64,000 bases of DNA from Brachyhypopomus gauderio. Lineage: Eukaryota > Chordata > Actinopteri > Gymnotiformes > Hypopomidae. A program made the position numbers and the translations under genes. This document shows positions 1-38,106 of this stretch, one piece after another. Each line of letters starts with the position of its first letter. The first letter of the stretch is position 1. The notes beneath the pieces were generated by a model, which ran no database searches, was not told the origin of the DNA, and saw nothing but the letters and a program-made list of their open reading frames with translations. The stretch is taken from the NCBI RefSeq assembly GCF_052324685.1, contig NC_135226.1:18549973-18613972 (forward strand). The letters are read 5' to 3'.

Positions 1-3000
1 CGCTCGTGGAGCTGGCGGTGGTGGTGGTGATGGTGGTGGTGGTGGTGGAGGTGGAGGGCGTGGTTATGTGGTCAGCTTTCACATCGCTCAGGAGCGTCAA
101 TGTGAAGTTGAGCTCTGTGGCTTTGCCAGCAGTCACCTGCACGCCATCCACCCTCATGGGAGAGTATCTTAAAACACATACAAGAAGAGAAAAAGGCTCC
201 ATCACCACAAAAATGTCAATTTGTAGACTTGATAATGTGTCGAATTCCTCATTTACACCTAGACAAATGGCCTGTGCCCATGTTTAAGCAGCTAAGCCAA
301 GCTCACTTTAAATGACTGGTGGTGTGATTCATCTTGTGGCAACCTTAATCTCGGCAATCCAGGAAGCTGCAAATGTTTAAGGGGCTGTGATTGGTGTGCA
401 GCGTAGACACTCACCCGGGGGTCACGGCTGTGATGTTGTATGTACCCGGCAGCAGCAGTCGGTAATAGTCACCAAAGCGCCCAGATTTCACGTTGTGGTT
501 AACACCTTCTACCGTGATATCCGCATCAGAAAGCGGAGTCCCGGTCTCTGCGTTTCTGACAAAACCTCGGACGCCAATGTGAACCTGATACAGGAAGGTC
601 AACCTGATTATTAATGGCAATATCAACATTCCAGGCCCAGCCAGACAAAGACGTTGTGAGGTTAAAGTTACACATACACAGTCAGTAAAACATGGGCTAT
701 AAATCAATATTCAGTCAGCTACACCTTCTCCATGTACGCGAGCAGAGACTCCAGGTTGTTGTTCCATTCCTCTTGCAGCTGGGACGCAGGAGGGTACTTG
801 CAGCAACTCAACTCCATGGTAATTTCCAAGCAGCTTCCTTGCAAGTAATTGAAGTCCTGCATCCCTCCTGGAGGGAGGGAGAGAGAGAGAGAGAGGGGGG
901 GGGAGAGAGGGAGAGGGAGAACAACCATGCATCACTAGTGCAGCTGGCCGAAAGCAGACGGAAGGCGAGCAGGTTTGAACAGGCAGGCGGACCAGTCACT
1001 GGTGTGTGGGCTCAGTCGCCAGGCACGGTGGCGATCAGATGCATGAGCTGTAGCGCCACTGTTGTTCCCGCCCGACAACAAGAACGGTGCACGGTCAACA
1101 CGTGGCACTGAGTGAGCCCTCATACACACTCACCTCCTCAGCATGGTTGCCATGGCCAATGGTTAACCCTGAACAAACAAAGACAGCTCGCTGTCCTGCT
1201 GACTCACGCATGCAAGTCATAACAAATAATACAGCACTACTCCAAACTTGGTCTCTACTTCCACTGAACTGGCAACGATGTGAGGCCTTCAAGAGCGATC
1301 ACACATTAAGCAACATCAAACCAAGCACATTATCAGCATAGACCAGCTTTAATCTACATGGCTAAAGTCAACGTACCACTTCCTCAGAAAAAACTGGAAA
1401 TAAGATGCTCAAGCCATAAACAGATGTTAATCAGGCGTGGCACAGGAAATCCGACATCAAAGGGTTGACTGTGTTTCGACACAGCAGTGTGATTGAATTT
1501 CCTTAAGGCCTATTTTGTCTGCGTTTGCAAGAACATAAGCACACATGTAGGCACATCACACTCACTTCCTATGTGATGAAGGCATCAAGCTTTATGAAAC
1601 TGTGTCAGTTATACCAGCGCCCAGCCACTCCACCATGTCCCCAGGTGAGGCTGTGCTGTATCCTCCTGTTGACACTCAGCTGACTCTAAACAACAGATTG
1701 ATGCAGGTCCTACACTCATAACACACATGCCCTGTAATACTACCGAATTTGAGGTGTTTAACAGCTTTCCGTGTGCCGTGGTTGAACCTGACTCTTTTTC
1801 TTAAGGCTAAAATGCATAAACAAATGTAGAATATTTCTGGGACTCTACATTGAAACCACTGCCAACAGAACAGAGGTTATATCATGTGCTTTTCTTTGCA
1901 TTACCCGTTCAATTCCAGCGCCATTTCACATTCCTCTAAAATTAGTTACAGCATTAGCAGTCCTGGAATATTTTAACGTTAACTCAAGTATATGTGGTAT
2001 CTGTAGGTCATAAGCCAGTTAAATATAAACTAAATGATGTTACGCCTCATTAGACAAGCAGAAGTCTTAGCTTAATTCTGCAGCTCCTACATAAACGTCA
2101 CTGAGAACCTCAGTCCTTTAGCTAGCATGTGGCAGGCTAACGTGCTAACCTCTTCAGGACTGATGGACAGGTGGCAAGCTGGAGGACTATTCAGAACAAT
2201 CTAAAATACAAGATTTGAAGATTTATTCATTATTGTGACGTCTTTTTATCCTATTAATAGGTTAAAAACAAATCCTAGGTGTGTGCCAACCTTTTGACTT
2301 ATACCACATGCGATCTTATATAGTTCAACAAACTACGTCAATACACATACTCTAGAACAAACATCTCATGGGTCTTGATATTTGCATAGTGACCGCACAA
2401 AATTTTTTGTATAATATTGTATGTACAACTGCAAACTGAGCTTTTATATTTTCTAGCCTTAAAAGATGTGATTTTTGTGAACAACAGAACAGGATTAATT
2501 TGTTATGTCTCTCCATGGTCAGACATGACTTGTTTCATAAAAGTTCATTCTCAGTGAAGACAAGTGTGCTTGCTTAGGTATCGATATATTCCTGACACTG
2601 GCAGTTTAATTGTTAATTATAACACATATAACACTCCCATAAAAGTGTCTGGCAATCTGGCTAAATCACGTTTCAAAACAATAATACCCCTCAGGTGTAG
2701 CAAGGAGGGATCACAGCTTGTGTCTCAGCAGAGCCAACGTTCAAATGTGGCTTATATGTTCTTCCACATTATTATGAACCAGTATCACCCTACGTCATCT
2801 GCAGTAATCCTAGTCCCAACATCCCGGGATTAGCTACACAGCACGGTCTGAAACAGCACACCTGGGATCCTGTCTGCATCTCATTATCTTCAAACTACAC
2901 ACGCTAACTACATAGATTGCTGGATTCAAACAAAAATGACGAAAATGGTGATCCTTTCATTGTCTGTTCTGCTGGGTCAGATTTCAGAAGTGTCTCGTTA

Positions 3001-4557
3001 AATCAAACGCATCAGACCTGCAAATTTGTGGGCACAATGAAGATCAGGTTCCCGTCATCCGACCACGACGGCTCAAGCCTGCCAGCACAGGTTGTGAGAG
3101 GACAGTATGGATTTGAGTTGATATAACAATGGATCATAAAGTGAAGGAATCAGAGATCCGCAGAGTTCCACAAGGAAGTAGGACGTACAAGCATTCGGGT
3201 TTTACATTACCAGCTACCAGTCTTTTTGTTCTGCAGAAACAAATATTTTCTCATGAACAGCTAAGAAAACGGCACTGTTCACATTACATGCCCTTGTAAT
3301 GGTTAGAACCAATTTGTTCTTATCTGTTCTTGGAGTGGGGGTGAATGTTTAAAAGAGAAAGGAACAAAAAGGAGCCACCCAGATTAAGATTACGTCTACA
3401 CTACGAAGAATTTCCAGGGGTCAATCATCACTGCAGTTTAGCCCACAACAACTGTACAAAGATACGTCTTATACCTCCATAGCGGAACATAACATTGTTT
3501 AAAGTTCCTAGTTAACATATCAGGTTTTATATGCATTTTTATTGGCAATTTGGGTGATGGCGATTACCTGGCACGTCATACCACTGTGCTCCATTTGTGA
3601 TGCCATCCTTGAAGGTCTCACCAGGGTCTCCCTCACATTTGGGCTCTCCTGTCCTCATGACGGGGTTGTTCTCCGCATAAACCCGAGCCAAGTACCTGAA
3701 GAGCTCGTCGTCGGGGGAGCGACTGTACACGCCGTACCGGACGTGGGAGGCAGAGTCGTCGAAGGGGTAGCTGGCCACCACGGTGCCACCGTGCAGATTC
3801 CCCGAGAGGACAAACCTGCGGGGACGGGATAAGAGAGGGAAGACCCAGGTTAAAGAAGCTGTCCTGCGGTTACAGTGTGAATAATTAAGTGTTTGTTACG
3901 ATGGACCACGTACTTGTTTTCAACGATCCACTTCATCACAGCCGTCCGCTCGGGCACGTCGCGCTCGTCCACGTCCACGTTACCGAACTGGTCGGGGAAA
4001 CTCCGGTTCAGGTCCACGTTTCGGGCGTTGTTCCTCCCGCCCGCGCTGCCACCGCAGTCGCCCTCCTCCGACCTCTCGAACCCGTCCGGGTTCATGCTGG
4101 GCATGATGTAGATATCCGTGTTGTTGACCAGCTCCGACACTCGCCGGTCGTGCCCGTATCTGCCCAGCAGGTACTCCACCAGGTAGACCAGCACCTGCCG
4201 CGACACGGTCTCGTCTCCGTGCATGTTGCCCACGTATTTAAATTTGGGTTTGGGGGGTCCGTCGGCACCGGCGTGCTCGGTGATCCGCATCACCCACAAC
4301 TCTCTCCCCTCCACGGAGCGCCCGACGCTGCTTAAACTGGCAATGTGCGGGTATCTCCGGGCAAGAGCCTCCAAACGTCGGGTCAGTTCCACGAAATTGT
4401 AGTATTTATCGTAACTCTCCGCCTCGTATGTGGCGGGACCGACCGGGTCCTTCGCCTCTCCGACACCGCTCGGTTCGGCGGCGCCGAGGAAAACAACAAC
4501 AACAACAACGAAAATAACGCCGAGCGGACGCGGTTCTGCTCCTGTACGGCGCGACAT
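1..4557 (-). CDS. cpd: carboxypeptidase D, 5' part (first catalytic domain), gene continues past left edge
   Basis: M14 N/E-subfamily metallocarboxypeptidase that removes C-terminal Arg/Lys from peptides in the trans-Golgi/secretory pathway. Five exons join in frame: 4557-3914, 3815-3568, 867-725, 584-415 and 167 to the edge, about 457 residues. Residues 11-26 form a hydrophobic signal peptide. The zinc site is visible as the HGDE motif (H112, E115) and H222 in NLHGG. NPDGFE, DLNRSFPDQF and the catalytic Glu (about E316, in MELSCCKYPP) follow. Residues 346-415 are the transthyretin-like domain (HIGVRGFV, GRFGDYYRLLLPGTY). The last exon enters a Ser/Thr-rich linker encoded by ACC triplets, where family members pass into the second carboxypeptidase domain. 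The wording VVASYPFDDS, SDDE, ETFKDGITNGA fits CPD domain 1 better than CPE, CPN or CPM. The start is the first Met before the signal peptide. Later domains and the membrane anchor lie outside the window; cpda versus cpdb cannot be decided. Confidence 0.9.
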
Positions 4558-7187
4558 GTCGATGAAACCTTCTTTATGTGGTCATTAAACCCGACACAAA
4601 CACGCCCGTCCCATACCAGTACCGTCCAGCACCTCAACCCGACGTGTATCTGGACGTTAAACGCCAGGAACTTCCTGCAGCCCTCGGGGAGGAGGGCTTA
4701 GTGCGGGGTGTGAAGGCAGCTACCACGGCCTACACAGCAGGCCATTTACACCCGATAATAAAACACATTTAAAAATACAGAAAATTAATGGGCTGTGTAA
4801 CCCATAACGTGGCCTGGCCGGTTGAATGATCAAGAATCACCTTTGTGGGTTTAACCCTGAAACCTGCATCACACCCAGACGGTCTCACGTGGTTCCTTAC
4901 CTGTCGGAACTTTACGAAGCTGTCTTGCGTCCAACGCATTTAAAAACAATAAATCTATTGTCACAATCACTAAATAGACCCAGACAACACACAAAATAAA
5001 CCCAGAAACTGTTCAAATGTGCAAGAAATTGGATATATGTGCAATTATCTCTGTACCCTATGTAACATACTTTTACCCCGGGCAATACTTCCGTTCTAGA
5101 CTACAATTGGACTAGAATTTTATACTGTCCTTTTAAAAAAATAAGTTTACATTTTCAAGTGTTTTATATTACTGTCCTTAGATTTTTATATTTTCTGTAT
5201 ACTGCTGCAACACTATTTTACTACTTGACCATATCCTGCATTATTTGTCTATTCATTGTACATTGTTTACATCGTTGCAATATTACACTGATAATTTTTT
5301 CTGTTGTAATTCTCAGATACCATCATACTGCACTATCTGCATGGCTGGCATCAGTCAGCTTCACAATTTGCACAGCCACTTAGTAGCCAACCGCACTACC
5401 TCCTTACACAGGCACACTAAAAGTCTATTATTTTATTATTTAACTATTTTATACTTACTGTATATTTCTTTCCTTTATAATCCTGTGTGCTCTGTCTGTC
5501 TGCTACTGGAAGTCAAGAATTTCCCTCTGGTATCTTTCGATCTATCTCTATCTACACTGCAACTTCCCCATGTGGGATAATAAAAGACAATTTTATCTTA
5601 TCTTAATGTTTAAAAACTAATCGTCATGAAAAGAATGTAGAACAGTTTTTGTTTTAAATCTTGGCATGTTTTAGTTTGGACATTTTTCATTATTTTATAT
5701 TTCAGTACAAACCCCTCATGAGTGTCTTGTATTACATGCCTAGTTTTTAATTTATTCAGTGCATTTATTTTATACATCAAAAAGACTCCCCACAACTCAT
5801 TGTAGTAACAAACCAAGAACCAAGTTACTTAACTGAGGGTCATTATCTAATCAACTTAAGGACCTACATTTCTATGAGAGATGATTCACCTCTGAATATC
5901 TGTAGTCGAACAGAATAAAGCCAAATACTTTAAGTAGGTCTATTAAACATTAATACACATATGCACATTTTAAAGAATATTTTTTTAAGCCCAAAAGCCA
6001 TTTTAATCGCTCAATATTACAAATAACTTCTTTCCTGCGACATCACAGAGCAGTGAATTATTAGCAGCAGATAATATTTCATTGTGTATAAATTCTAGCA
6101 TTTCTGTAATCGAATGAGAAATATCTGGAAAAATATATATAAAATATACAAAAATAATTACTGCACAAAAGGACCAAGTTTTATTTGAGGCAGTTTTATT
6201 TTTTAACTTCAATGTTAATTCCATGCTGTTTCTCTGTAAGACCAATACAGATTCTATGTCTGTGTCTCCGGTCAAATTTCCAGTAGTATAAATTAGCTTC
6301 AAGTTAAATAAGAACAAAGAACAGAAGAAATTGTGGGCAATATATAAATTTGGGGGATGAAGAGAAATAGATTATTTCGTATACTTGTATGGGCTTAAAA
6401 TCAACTTTATTAGTGCTTTTTCTTTTCAAACAGCCATTGGAGTTGTAAAAGCAACAAGGCTCCTTCTGTTTCTTTGAGCTGCAGCCGTCCAACCCCCACC
6501 ATCATGTGCATAATACAGTATTTTAGCACAAATTACAGTCCGGACCACTGCCAAGTATCACTATGTAACTTCTACTTTGTGATATTAAGCATTTTTCTCC
6601 ACATGGATGTCAAAACTTACTCTGAAAATCTAAATTAACAAAAAAAAAAAGAGCACTTTTAATTTGACTTGCCCTTTCCAGGATTTTAATCATTTTAACT
6701 GCATTTGATAATTGCACTAACACAGAAATATTACAGCTCCAACAACTAATAGCCTAATAGTAGACACATCAGTAATAGTAATAAAAGTTAATTTTGTAAT
6801 TACATTAAGAAAAACTCAATATATCCAGCAACTGATAATGTTGAGGAATAAAGCAAATAAACATAAAAAAAGAACATTGTACCAGGACAGGAAAAATAAA
6901 AAAACACCCTAAATTCAGCCCATTAGAGATAATTCAATTAAGTGGTTTTTTCTTCTTCTTTATATTTAAAGGGCTAATAAAAATAATATTAAAAATGACA
7001 AAGGGAGGGGGAAAAAGACAACAAAAACAAAAACAAACAAACAAAAAAAAAAACACAAAAACAAACACACCCGGAGGCATTAAGCTGTTGAGTGTCACTC
7101 TTGAGGTTGGGCTTGGTGGCTACCTTTGCGAGTGGGGGTTGGGATGGGGCGGAGTGGGGGGCGGAGTCTCATATTGGCCGTGACGTC
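4558..7187. other. intergenic: cpd 5' flank and ywhae 3' UTR/downstream
   Basis: 4558 to about 4720 is GC-rich and is the likely 5' UTR/promoter side of cpd. About 5900-7187 is AT-rich and lies directly downstream of the ywhae stop, so it is the likely ywhae 3' UTR. AATAAA on the - strand occurs near 6406 and 6187 (TTTATT on +); either could serve. Poly-A/AAAC tracts lie at 7012-7058. I see no further coding exon. Confidence 0.5.
5160..5605 (+). repeat. probable 3' fragment of a non-LTR retroelement
   Basis: A T-rich stretch ends in a CTTCCCCATGTGGGATAATAAAAG-like tail followed by short TTATC repeats (5560-5605). This resembles the 3' end of fish RTE/Rex-type LINEs or the SINEs that share such tails. 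No reverse transcriptase is present. Family assignment is tentative and from memory of the tail pattern. Confidence 0.4.
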
Positions 7188-11015
<3,828 letters not shown>

Positions 11016-12034
11016 ATCGGAAAATTGTGCGGCACGTCTACTTCAGCAATGGATTTTTTTTGTTTTAAAAGGAACTGGGTTTGAACTGAACCGGCAGGCC
11101 GTCGTACGAGCAACAGCTGCAGCTTGAATGGTGTTGATGCCCCAACGTCCGCCGGCGCCGCTGGAGTCGAAAAATGGCGACCGGTTTCATCCGGGAACCT
11201 TTTTTTACAAGCAGACCGCGACCAACCACGGAGCTCCACTTTGTCTCTGAGCCTTTTGAGCACCGAGGAGACCGGAGACACCGAAGCTGCGCTGGCCTCC
11301 GACTGACGTCGTGATTTATAATAAACTTGATGAGCATATTTAGATATTTTTTTTGTTTTTTGCTTACTTTGATGTTTTGCTATTATTATGGAGTCTTGTT
11401 TATTCGCACTAAAGTTACTGTGTAATGTCTATTATCTGGATGACGTTTGTGTCTGATCAAAATGTGACGGAACAATTTTAATGCGTTGAGGAATCAAATA
11501 ACCCAAGTGCCTAATATATCAGCACTCAATGCAACAACAAATCATTTTAGGCCTTCATAACATTACCTTCCACACCTGACATTTACCTTAAACCTCCATA
11601 CTTAGCTTCTTCTCAGGCCAACAGTTTTTGACTGAAGCGTCAAAACATCTTTACAACCTATGATGCTGGAGACCACCTTTTCTTTTTCTCACAAATTTAC
11701 CATTATTTAAAGGGTGCCCCTGAATAATGGAATCAGATTTGTACCAGTGCACCACATCGTTGTAAAATAAATTATAACTAAATTGACACAAATAAAAAAG
11801 ACAATAAATGCCTACCGTTCTGGAGTATTCTTCATGCAAATTAAGGCTAGTAGGTGAATTGTACTGTTACTCTGACTAACATACATTTCTGCCACTTGAC
11901 TCTATCTTTGAAAATATTATAAACATTAATGCATTTTGGAATTTAGCCTGTCTCTACCATGTGAACTACAGAAGATGACACCCCCCCCCCCATACACTAT
12001 TAGTTGAAATGTACTGTGACTGAATCACTATATA
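11016..12034. other. ywhae upstream flank
   Basis: 11016-11320 is the likely ywhae 5' UTR/promoter. 11320-12034 is AT-rich with a short poly-C run near 11981-11991. No exon or recognisable element is visible. Confidence 0.4.
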
Positions 12035-13243
12035 CAGTGTGGAAAATAAGTATTTGAACACCCTGCAACTTTGCACATTCTCCCACTTAGAAATCATGAA
12101 GGGATCTGAAATTTTCATCTTAGGAGCATCTCCACTGTGAGAGACATAGTATAAAAAAATGCAGAAATCACAATGTTTGAATACAAATAATTTGTGTGTT
12201 ACTGCTGCAAATAAGTATTTGAACACCTGTGAATATCAATGTTAATATTTGGTACAGTAGCCTTTGTTTGCAATTACAGAGGGTTTCCTGTAGTTTTTCA
12301 CCAGGTTTGCACACACTGCAGCAGGGATTTTGGCCCATTCCTCCACACAGATCAGGCAGGTTTCTGGGCTGTCGCTGAGAAACACAGAGTTTGAGTTCCC
12401 TTCAAAAATGTTCTATAGGGTTTAGGTCTGGAGACTGGCTAGGCCACTCCAGAACCTTGATATACTTCTTACGGGGCCTCTCCTTGGTTATCCTGGCTAT
12501 GTGCTTTGGGTCATTGTCATGTTGAAAGACCCAGCCACGACCCATCTTCAATGCTCTAACTGAGGGAAGGAGGTTGTTCCCCAAAACCTCGCAATACATG
12601 ACCCCGGTCATCCTCTCCTTAATACAGTGCAGTCGTCCTGTCCCATGTGCAGAAAAACCCTCCCAAAGCATGATGCTTCCACCCCCATGCTTCACAGTAG
12701 GGATGGTACTCATCCTTCTTTGTCCTCCAAACACGGCCTCATCTGACCACAGAACTTTCTCCCATGACTCTGAATCATCCAAATGGTCATGGTCGAACTT
12801 AAGACGGGCCTGGACGTGTGCCTAATTAAGCCTAATTAACCTTCCGTACCATGCATTACTTTTGAACTATAGTCTCTTAATGCATTACCCACAGTAACAT
12901 TGGAAACAGTGATGCCAGCTCCTCCCAGTTTTAGGCTGATCATTGCTACGCCACAAGTTGAGATCTTGCTTGGAGCCCCAGCCAGAGGGAGACCGACAGT
13001 CATGTTTAGTTCCTTCTATTTTCTAATAATTGTTTCAGTAGTTGATCTTTTTCACCAAGCTGCTTGGCAATTGCTCCGTAGCTCTTTCCAGCCTTGTGGA
13101 GGTCTACAATTTTGTCTCTGGTGTCTTTGGACAGCTCTTTGGTCTTAGCCATGTTAGGACATGCATCGAAGATAAAAATTTCAGACCCCTCCATGATTTC
13201 TAAGTGAGACATCTTGCAAAGTCACATGAATAAATACTCACTG
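12035..13243 (-). mobile_element. Tc1/mariner-like DNA transposon, inactive copy
   Basis: The element starts CAGTGTGGAAAATAAG at 12035 and ends in CACTG at 13243, flanked by TA on both sides, the usual Tc1 target duplication. The left about 85 bp and right about 73 bp are inverted copies; both contain the TTTCAGAYCCCTYCATGATTT block. AAATAAGTATTTGAACACC occurs twice at the left end (about 12045 and 12208), the IR/DR arrangement where Tc1 transposases bind. The inside is a broken transposase on the - strand. Size, about 1.2 kb, is normal for the family. Confidence 0.9.
12402..13152 (-). pseudogene. Tc1-like transposase pseudogene
   Basis: The - strand from 13152 starts [20 protein letters not shown], the paired-like helix-turn-helix DNA-binding domain of Tc1 transposases. 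Frameshifts and stops follow between about 13006 and 12782. From 12782 the DDE catalytic region resumes: [30 protein letters not shown] and [12 protein letters not shown] at the end. The intact-looking D and E motifs are in a different frame from the N-terminus, so no full transposase can be made. Confidence 0.88.
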
Positions 13244-15468
13244 TATATACTGATTTGTGAGGGTTGTGATGTGAAAAACCCCTAAATACTAACAATACTT
13301 GGAAATATGTACTAAATTACATGCACATCTATCATCAACAATTCACAAAATCATTGACAAAATCAAAGAAAAGGGGTTTAAAATGGTTTACTTCTGAGGT
13401 TATCTTCATCTGATGCACAGGCTGATCAAAAAATATCCATATTAAAGGTGATCTGTGAAGGGCTTAAACATATAAATTAACATCACAATATGACGTTACA
13501 TTTTCTGTTGTAGACATACATAACACTTCAGGTACAAATCAAATGTAAGGGGACACTCACTTCTTAGTCATCTCAGCCAAAGGTTAAAAAAAGATTTTTT
13601 GAGGTGCATTAGTAAGACCTTTGGCTTATGAGAAACAGGACACTTCAGAATGGCAGCTGTAAAATTATGTTCAACTCTAGTGTAACAAATATTGACAAGA
13701 AAAAAAAAACAAACACCAAATGTGCTCCCAGTAGTGAAAGCAGGTGTCATGAACCTATATGGATCATGTTTCAACAGTTTGTTTAGCTGTAGGTAACTGT
13801 CTATGGCGTACACAAGGAAATCAAACTCTTCATGCTCCGTTGATCTGGAAAACCCTCCAGTTATGTCTTTTTTTCATGTTTCCTGCTGGTTGGTGAACCT
13901 TTTCACTGTTACAGTCTGATAAGCATATTTTGTTGTATGGCCTTTTTGAAACATTTATTAAACTGGGTTCAACTTTTATACAGACTGCTGAAACAAGGTC
14001 CCTACTGAATTAAAATGTTTGCTCCATAATGCAAATAATTTGCACATGGTTCTCAAAAGTCCTGGGATTTGTGTGTAAAGTGTCTCTGCTGTATGATCCA
14101 TTGTAAGGATACATATTACATCTCTTTGAAACTTAAAATTTCTCTGGTGATTGTCCCCATCTACATGATTGAACATGGTTAATTAAAGGCATTTTAAGAA
14201 CCGCACAAATGAATGCTTAGTGTTTTCTGAAAGCCCTTCTATTAGTGACAGTCTATGTATGTGTTGATTAACTGAAACTTCATTGACTTCATAAAAAAAG
14301 TTAAGCAGCTAGTCAGTGAAATACAATGTTTAAATACCAATTAAAAGAGGGGTTTGTCTCAGATCTCACGTGAACATACTAGTGTGCTATACCTCAAAGT
14401 TTCAGCTTAGTGTTTAGGCTAGACCCAAGACATTATTTGATGCAGTTGTCGACTGAGGTGCAGGGAAGTCAAAAAGCTCATTTAAAGAATCATCTGTGTT
14501 ATAGTGATAACAGATAACCTCTCGGGTGAAGAAGCAGATCAGTATGATAGCAAATAATGTGGAAAAATAATACTGATCCTGCTGGAGCAGATACATAATC
14601 ATAAGTGAAGGCTATTATGTGTAAGACAGTTTAAGGGAGGGACAAGTTTGAGGCATTGGGTTCACACTACACACGGTGACAATCTCACAGTACACATCGA
14701 AGTGGGTTGTTTGTGTGGTGACATTCTAGTGGAGCATTTCAGAGAATTGGTACATGTATAATAAGTCCAAGAAAAGTCACCTCTGTCAGGCACACATGTT
14801 TTAAGACAAGTAGTAAAGATGTGTGCTTGTTTATCAAAAGTAACTTGTGCCTTCAGAACCAAGGCTTCATTGTTCAGAACTGATCAACAGGAAATGAAGG
14901 GGACACTTCATCTAACAAAACTCAAATGAAATACTATGTGCACAAACATTGGTTAAAGGTATACAAATTGAGCATGTAATGGTAAACAATAATATATGAT
15001 CAGTATTTCGTCTTCAGACACCACGTAATGACATGGCAGATTACTTGTAGTGTGATGAGGGCTAAAAAAATCAATCCTCCTCAAAGCAGTCATGTTTTAC
15101 CAAGTAGTGTATGATACTCAAACGTAGAGAACAGTCCCTTACAGCGCCACCGTGCCACATAAGCTGAGTCCAAACAGACATCTCCTCTTTCAATCTCACG
15201 AGACACACTCCAATATTCTACATATGGTAATTTACAGAGGTGTCCATAGTGTTTAGTGTGTAACTTCACTGCATATGCACAAACAGGGGAATATTACTGC
15301 TGATGATGTATATATTGGCATGAATGACATGATGGCACAGAACAGTGTCGGGACAGACAGGAAGGAACTAGTAGAAGAGGCTACTGGGCGCGTGAGTTAT
15401 TAGGAGGTGTGAGGAGAGGGGGCGTGTGTGTCTAAGGGCTGTGGAGAGGGTGGCGGGGGGGTCTGCTC
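13244..15468 (-). other. probable crk 3' UTR and downstream flank
   Basis: No coding exon is visible. The stretch next to the crk stop is AT-rich. On the - strand an AATAAA hexamer lies at 13959-13954, which would give a 3' UTR of about 1.5 kb, in line with the long 3' UTRs known for CRK. The exact end is not determinable here. Confidence 0.45.
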
Positions 15469-17600
<2,132 letters not shown>

Positions 17601-19748
17601 GTCAAGGCGTGTGTTGTAAACAAGGGGCATAAATATGTGGCGTTAAAGGGAAAAACAAACGTATGAAACTCCCGTAATAAATATAATACAATAAGCATAC
17701 GATAAAAAGTGCAAACCTATTTATTTAACCTATCCAAACATATCTGATTTTTAAATTGTTTTGATTATCTTGAATGTCGTTTATTCAATAAAAAAATGTT
17801 TTTGGTATCTCGTTGCTCTTTTCTAGTGAGCATTCTTACATTTTAGACAAATGATGTGTCTGAATGCCTGTCTATCTATCTATGTTCAAATTACTTATAT
17901 ATATAATTAAAGAGGTTTGCAATGGCGCGACTGGCCACTGAATGTCGCCATCGACTGCGGATGAAAATTCTCGGACGCTTCCAGTATCAAGGAGTAGGCC
18001 TACTTAAGGTCATGACATTTTTGTCTCATTTAGATAATGTTCCAAAAATGACTAAGCAAATTCTCAAGAGTCAAACGTCATATATCATTAAATGTTTATT
18101 TAGTCTATTGGCAATTACATGTTTTCTTCTTTACAACGTTTGTTTTCCACACATTTATTGTAGCGACTTACAAATGTTGCAACCTTGTTTACTGACCATC
18201 ACATAAGTTGAGACCATATTTTATTCGTCCTGAGTTTTCTGCTTATTTAGTAATTTTGATCAATAAACTACAAAGTGACTTGTTTAATTATGTGCATTCT
18301 AAAGGGTCTTGTAGATATTTTATATGTAGCAAACTAGTTTCTAGTTATATGCATATGTACTGTAAATGTATTCATGTACACTAGTGTTTCTTTAATCTTG
18401 TGAAGATACCGTATTTTAACCTACACAAAACTTTGGACAAATGAACCCAGTTGTAAGGCCTATAAATCCTCCCCCTCCTTAAAGTGGAGAAATATGGCTT
18501 GAGAGTTCACAAGAACAAAACCCACAGACTACACCTATAGCCTATTGTGAATATGTAACATATGACAAAAATGCTCCGTGATGGCCAGAAAATGCTAGAA
18601 AAGGTTACGGTAAGACAACAAGAACAAACAACGTAATTTACATCCCTGCAAAATGAGAGAATATTTATTACATAAATTCTGTAAGGAAGCAGCATGGTGT
18701 GGAAAGACCAGCATATTCACAACAGATGATCATTGTACTAAACGCGTAGCAGGTTTGCTAGTATATTTGAATGAAAAAAAAGTCCTATTGAGGAAATCCA
18801 GTTTATAGAACTGTATTAATATTTAATCCCCAAATAGATATTCCAAATGATTAAATGCAATGAACTTCAGATTACAAGGGTTGGATGATAATAAAATATG
18901 ACAAATAAATAGCTATTATACAGCAACTAAATCTGAGAGGTTAGAATGTTTATATAAATGGAAGAGCAAACCTTTGATAAACCTTTGACTATTCAAAATA
19001 CTGCAACAATCATTATGTTTGATATAAGCTACTCTCCTGCTATATTTCTGTCTTTGGCGCCATTCCTTTATAAAGCACTCAGTTTTTTGGGGGCATCTCT
19101 GTGAAATATTTGGCTTTCTTTCTCTTTTTTACAGCAGAACCTTGAGCTCATGTGCACTGTGACATGGGGGAGACATGCATTTTGAATGCATACTGAACTG
19201 CTGGGCATGGGACTTACAAATATATGCATAGAGGGAAAGAGTCTGACATAAGCCCAAGTTTAACAATTAATCTCTGGCTGGTGAGTTCTTTCATTGGTCA
19301 CCTCTCGGTCTCAGTCACTGTGCGCACACATGCACACATTCTCATTCAGACTACCACACATGCACCTCACATGTTTACACAGGCTCATCTCCGACAAACA
19401 GGGCAAACAGGCACATAGGTAAAGGTCCATGGTTTGGATTGTATAACTAAGGGGCAATACCTGAAAGAGAAGCATTTAAACTGCACAGGATATTGTACTG
19501 TACATGACTTCTGTACCTGGTATGCATCTCCATTTTATGCATTATACAACATATTCATTTACCACAGTGTCCCGTTGATTTAAGGAGTCATCGTCAGTGC
19601 CTACAGATGTGTTCACTCACTAGCTGGACACCCTTCGCTCTCCATCGAATAACTGATCGTAAGAGTGCCAAGTTGGGCTCTCTTTTTCTCCTTTTCCCTT
19701 TGGACAAGACAGGTAGCTGGATACAATTTCTAGGTGAAGTATTTTTAC
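17601..19748. other. intergenic: crk upstream and lrrc75a 3' side
   Basis: AT-rich, with no conserved coding sequence. The right part is probably lrrc75a 3' UTR. A - strand AATAAA lies at about 18669-18664. Confidence 0.4.

Positions 19749-38106
<18,358 letters not shown>

Noticed and set aside
3889-4335. 148-codon + frame opposite cpd exon 1
   Set aside because: Antisense shadow of a GC-rich conserved exon.
17922-18206. 94-codon + frame in the crk-lrrc75a interval
   Set aside because: No recognisable domain, AT-rich surroundings and no splice partner.
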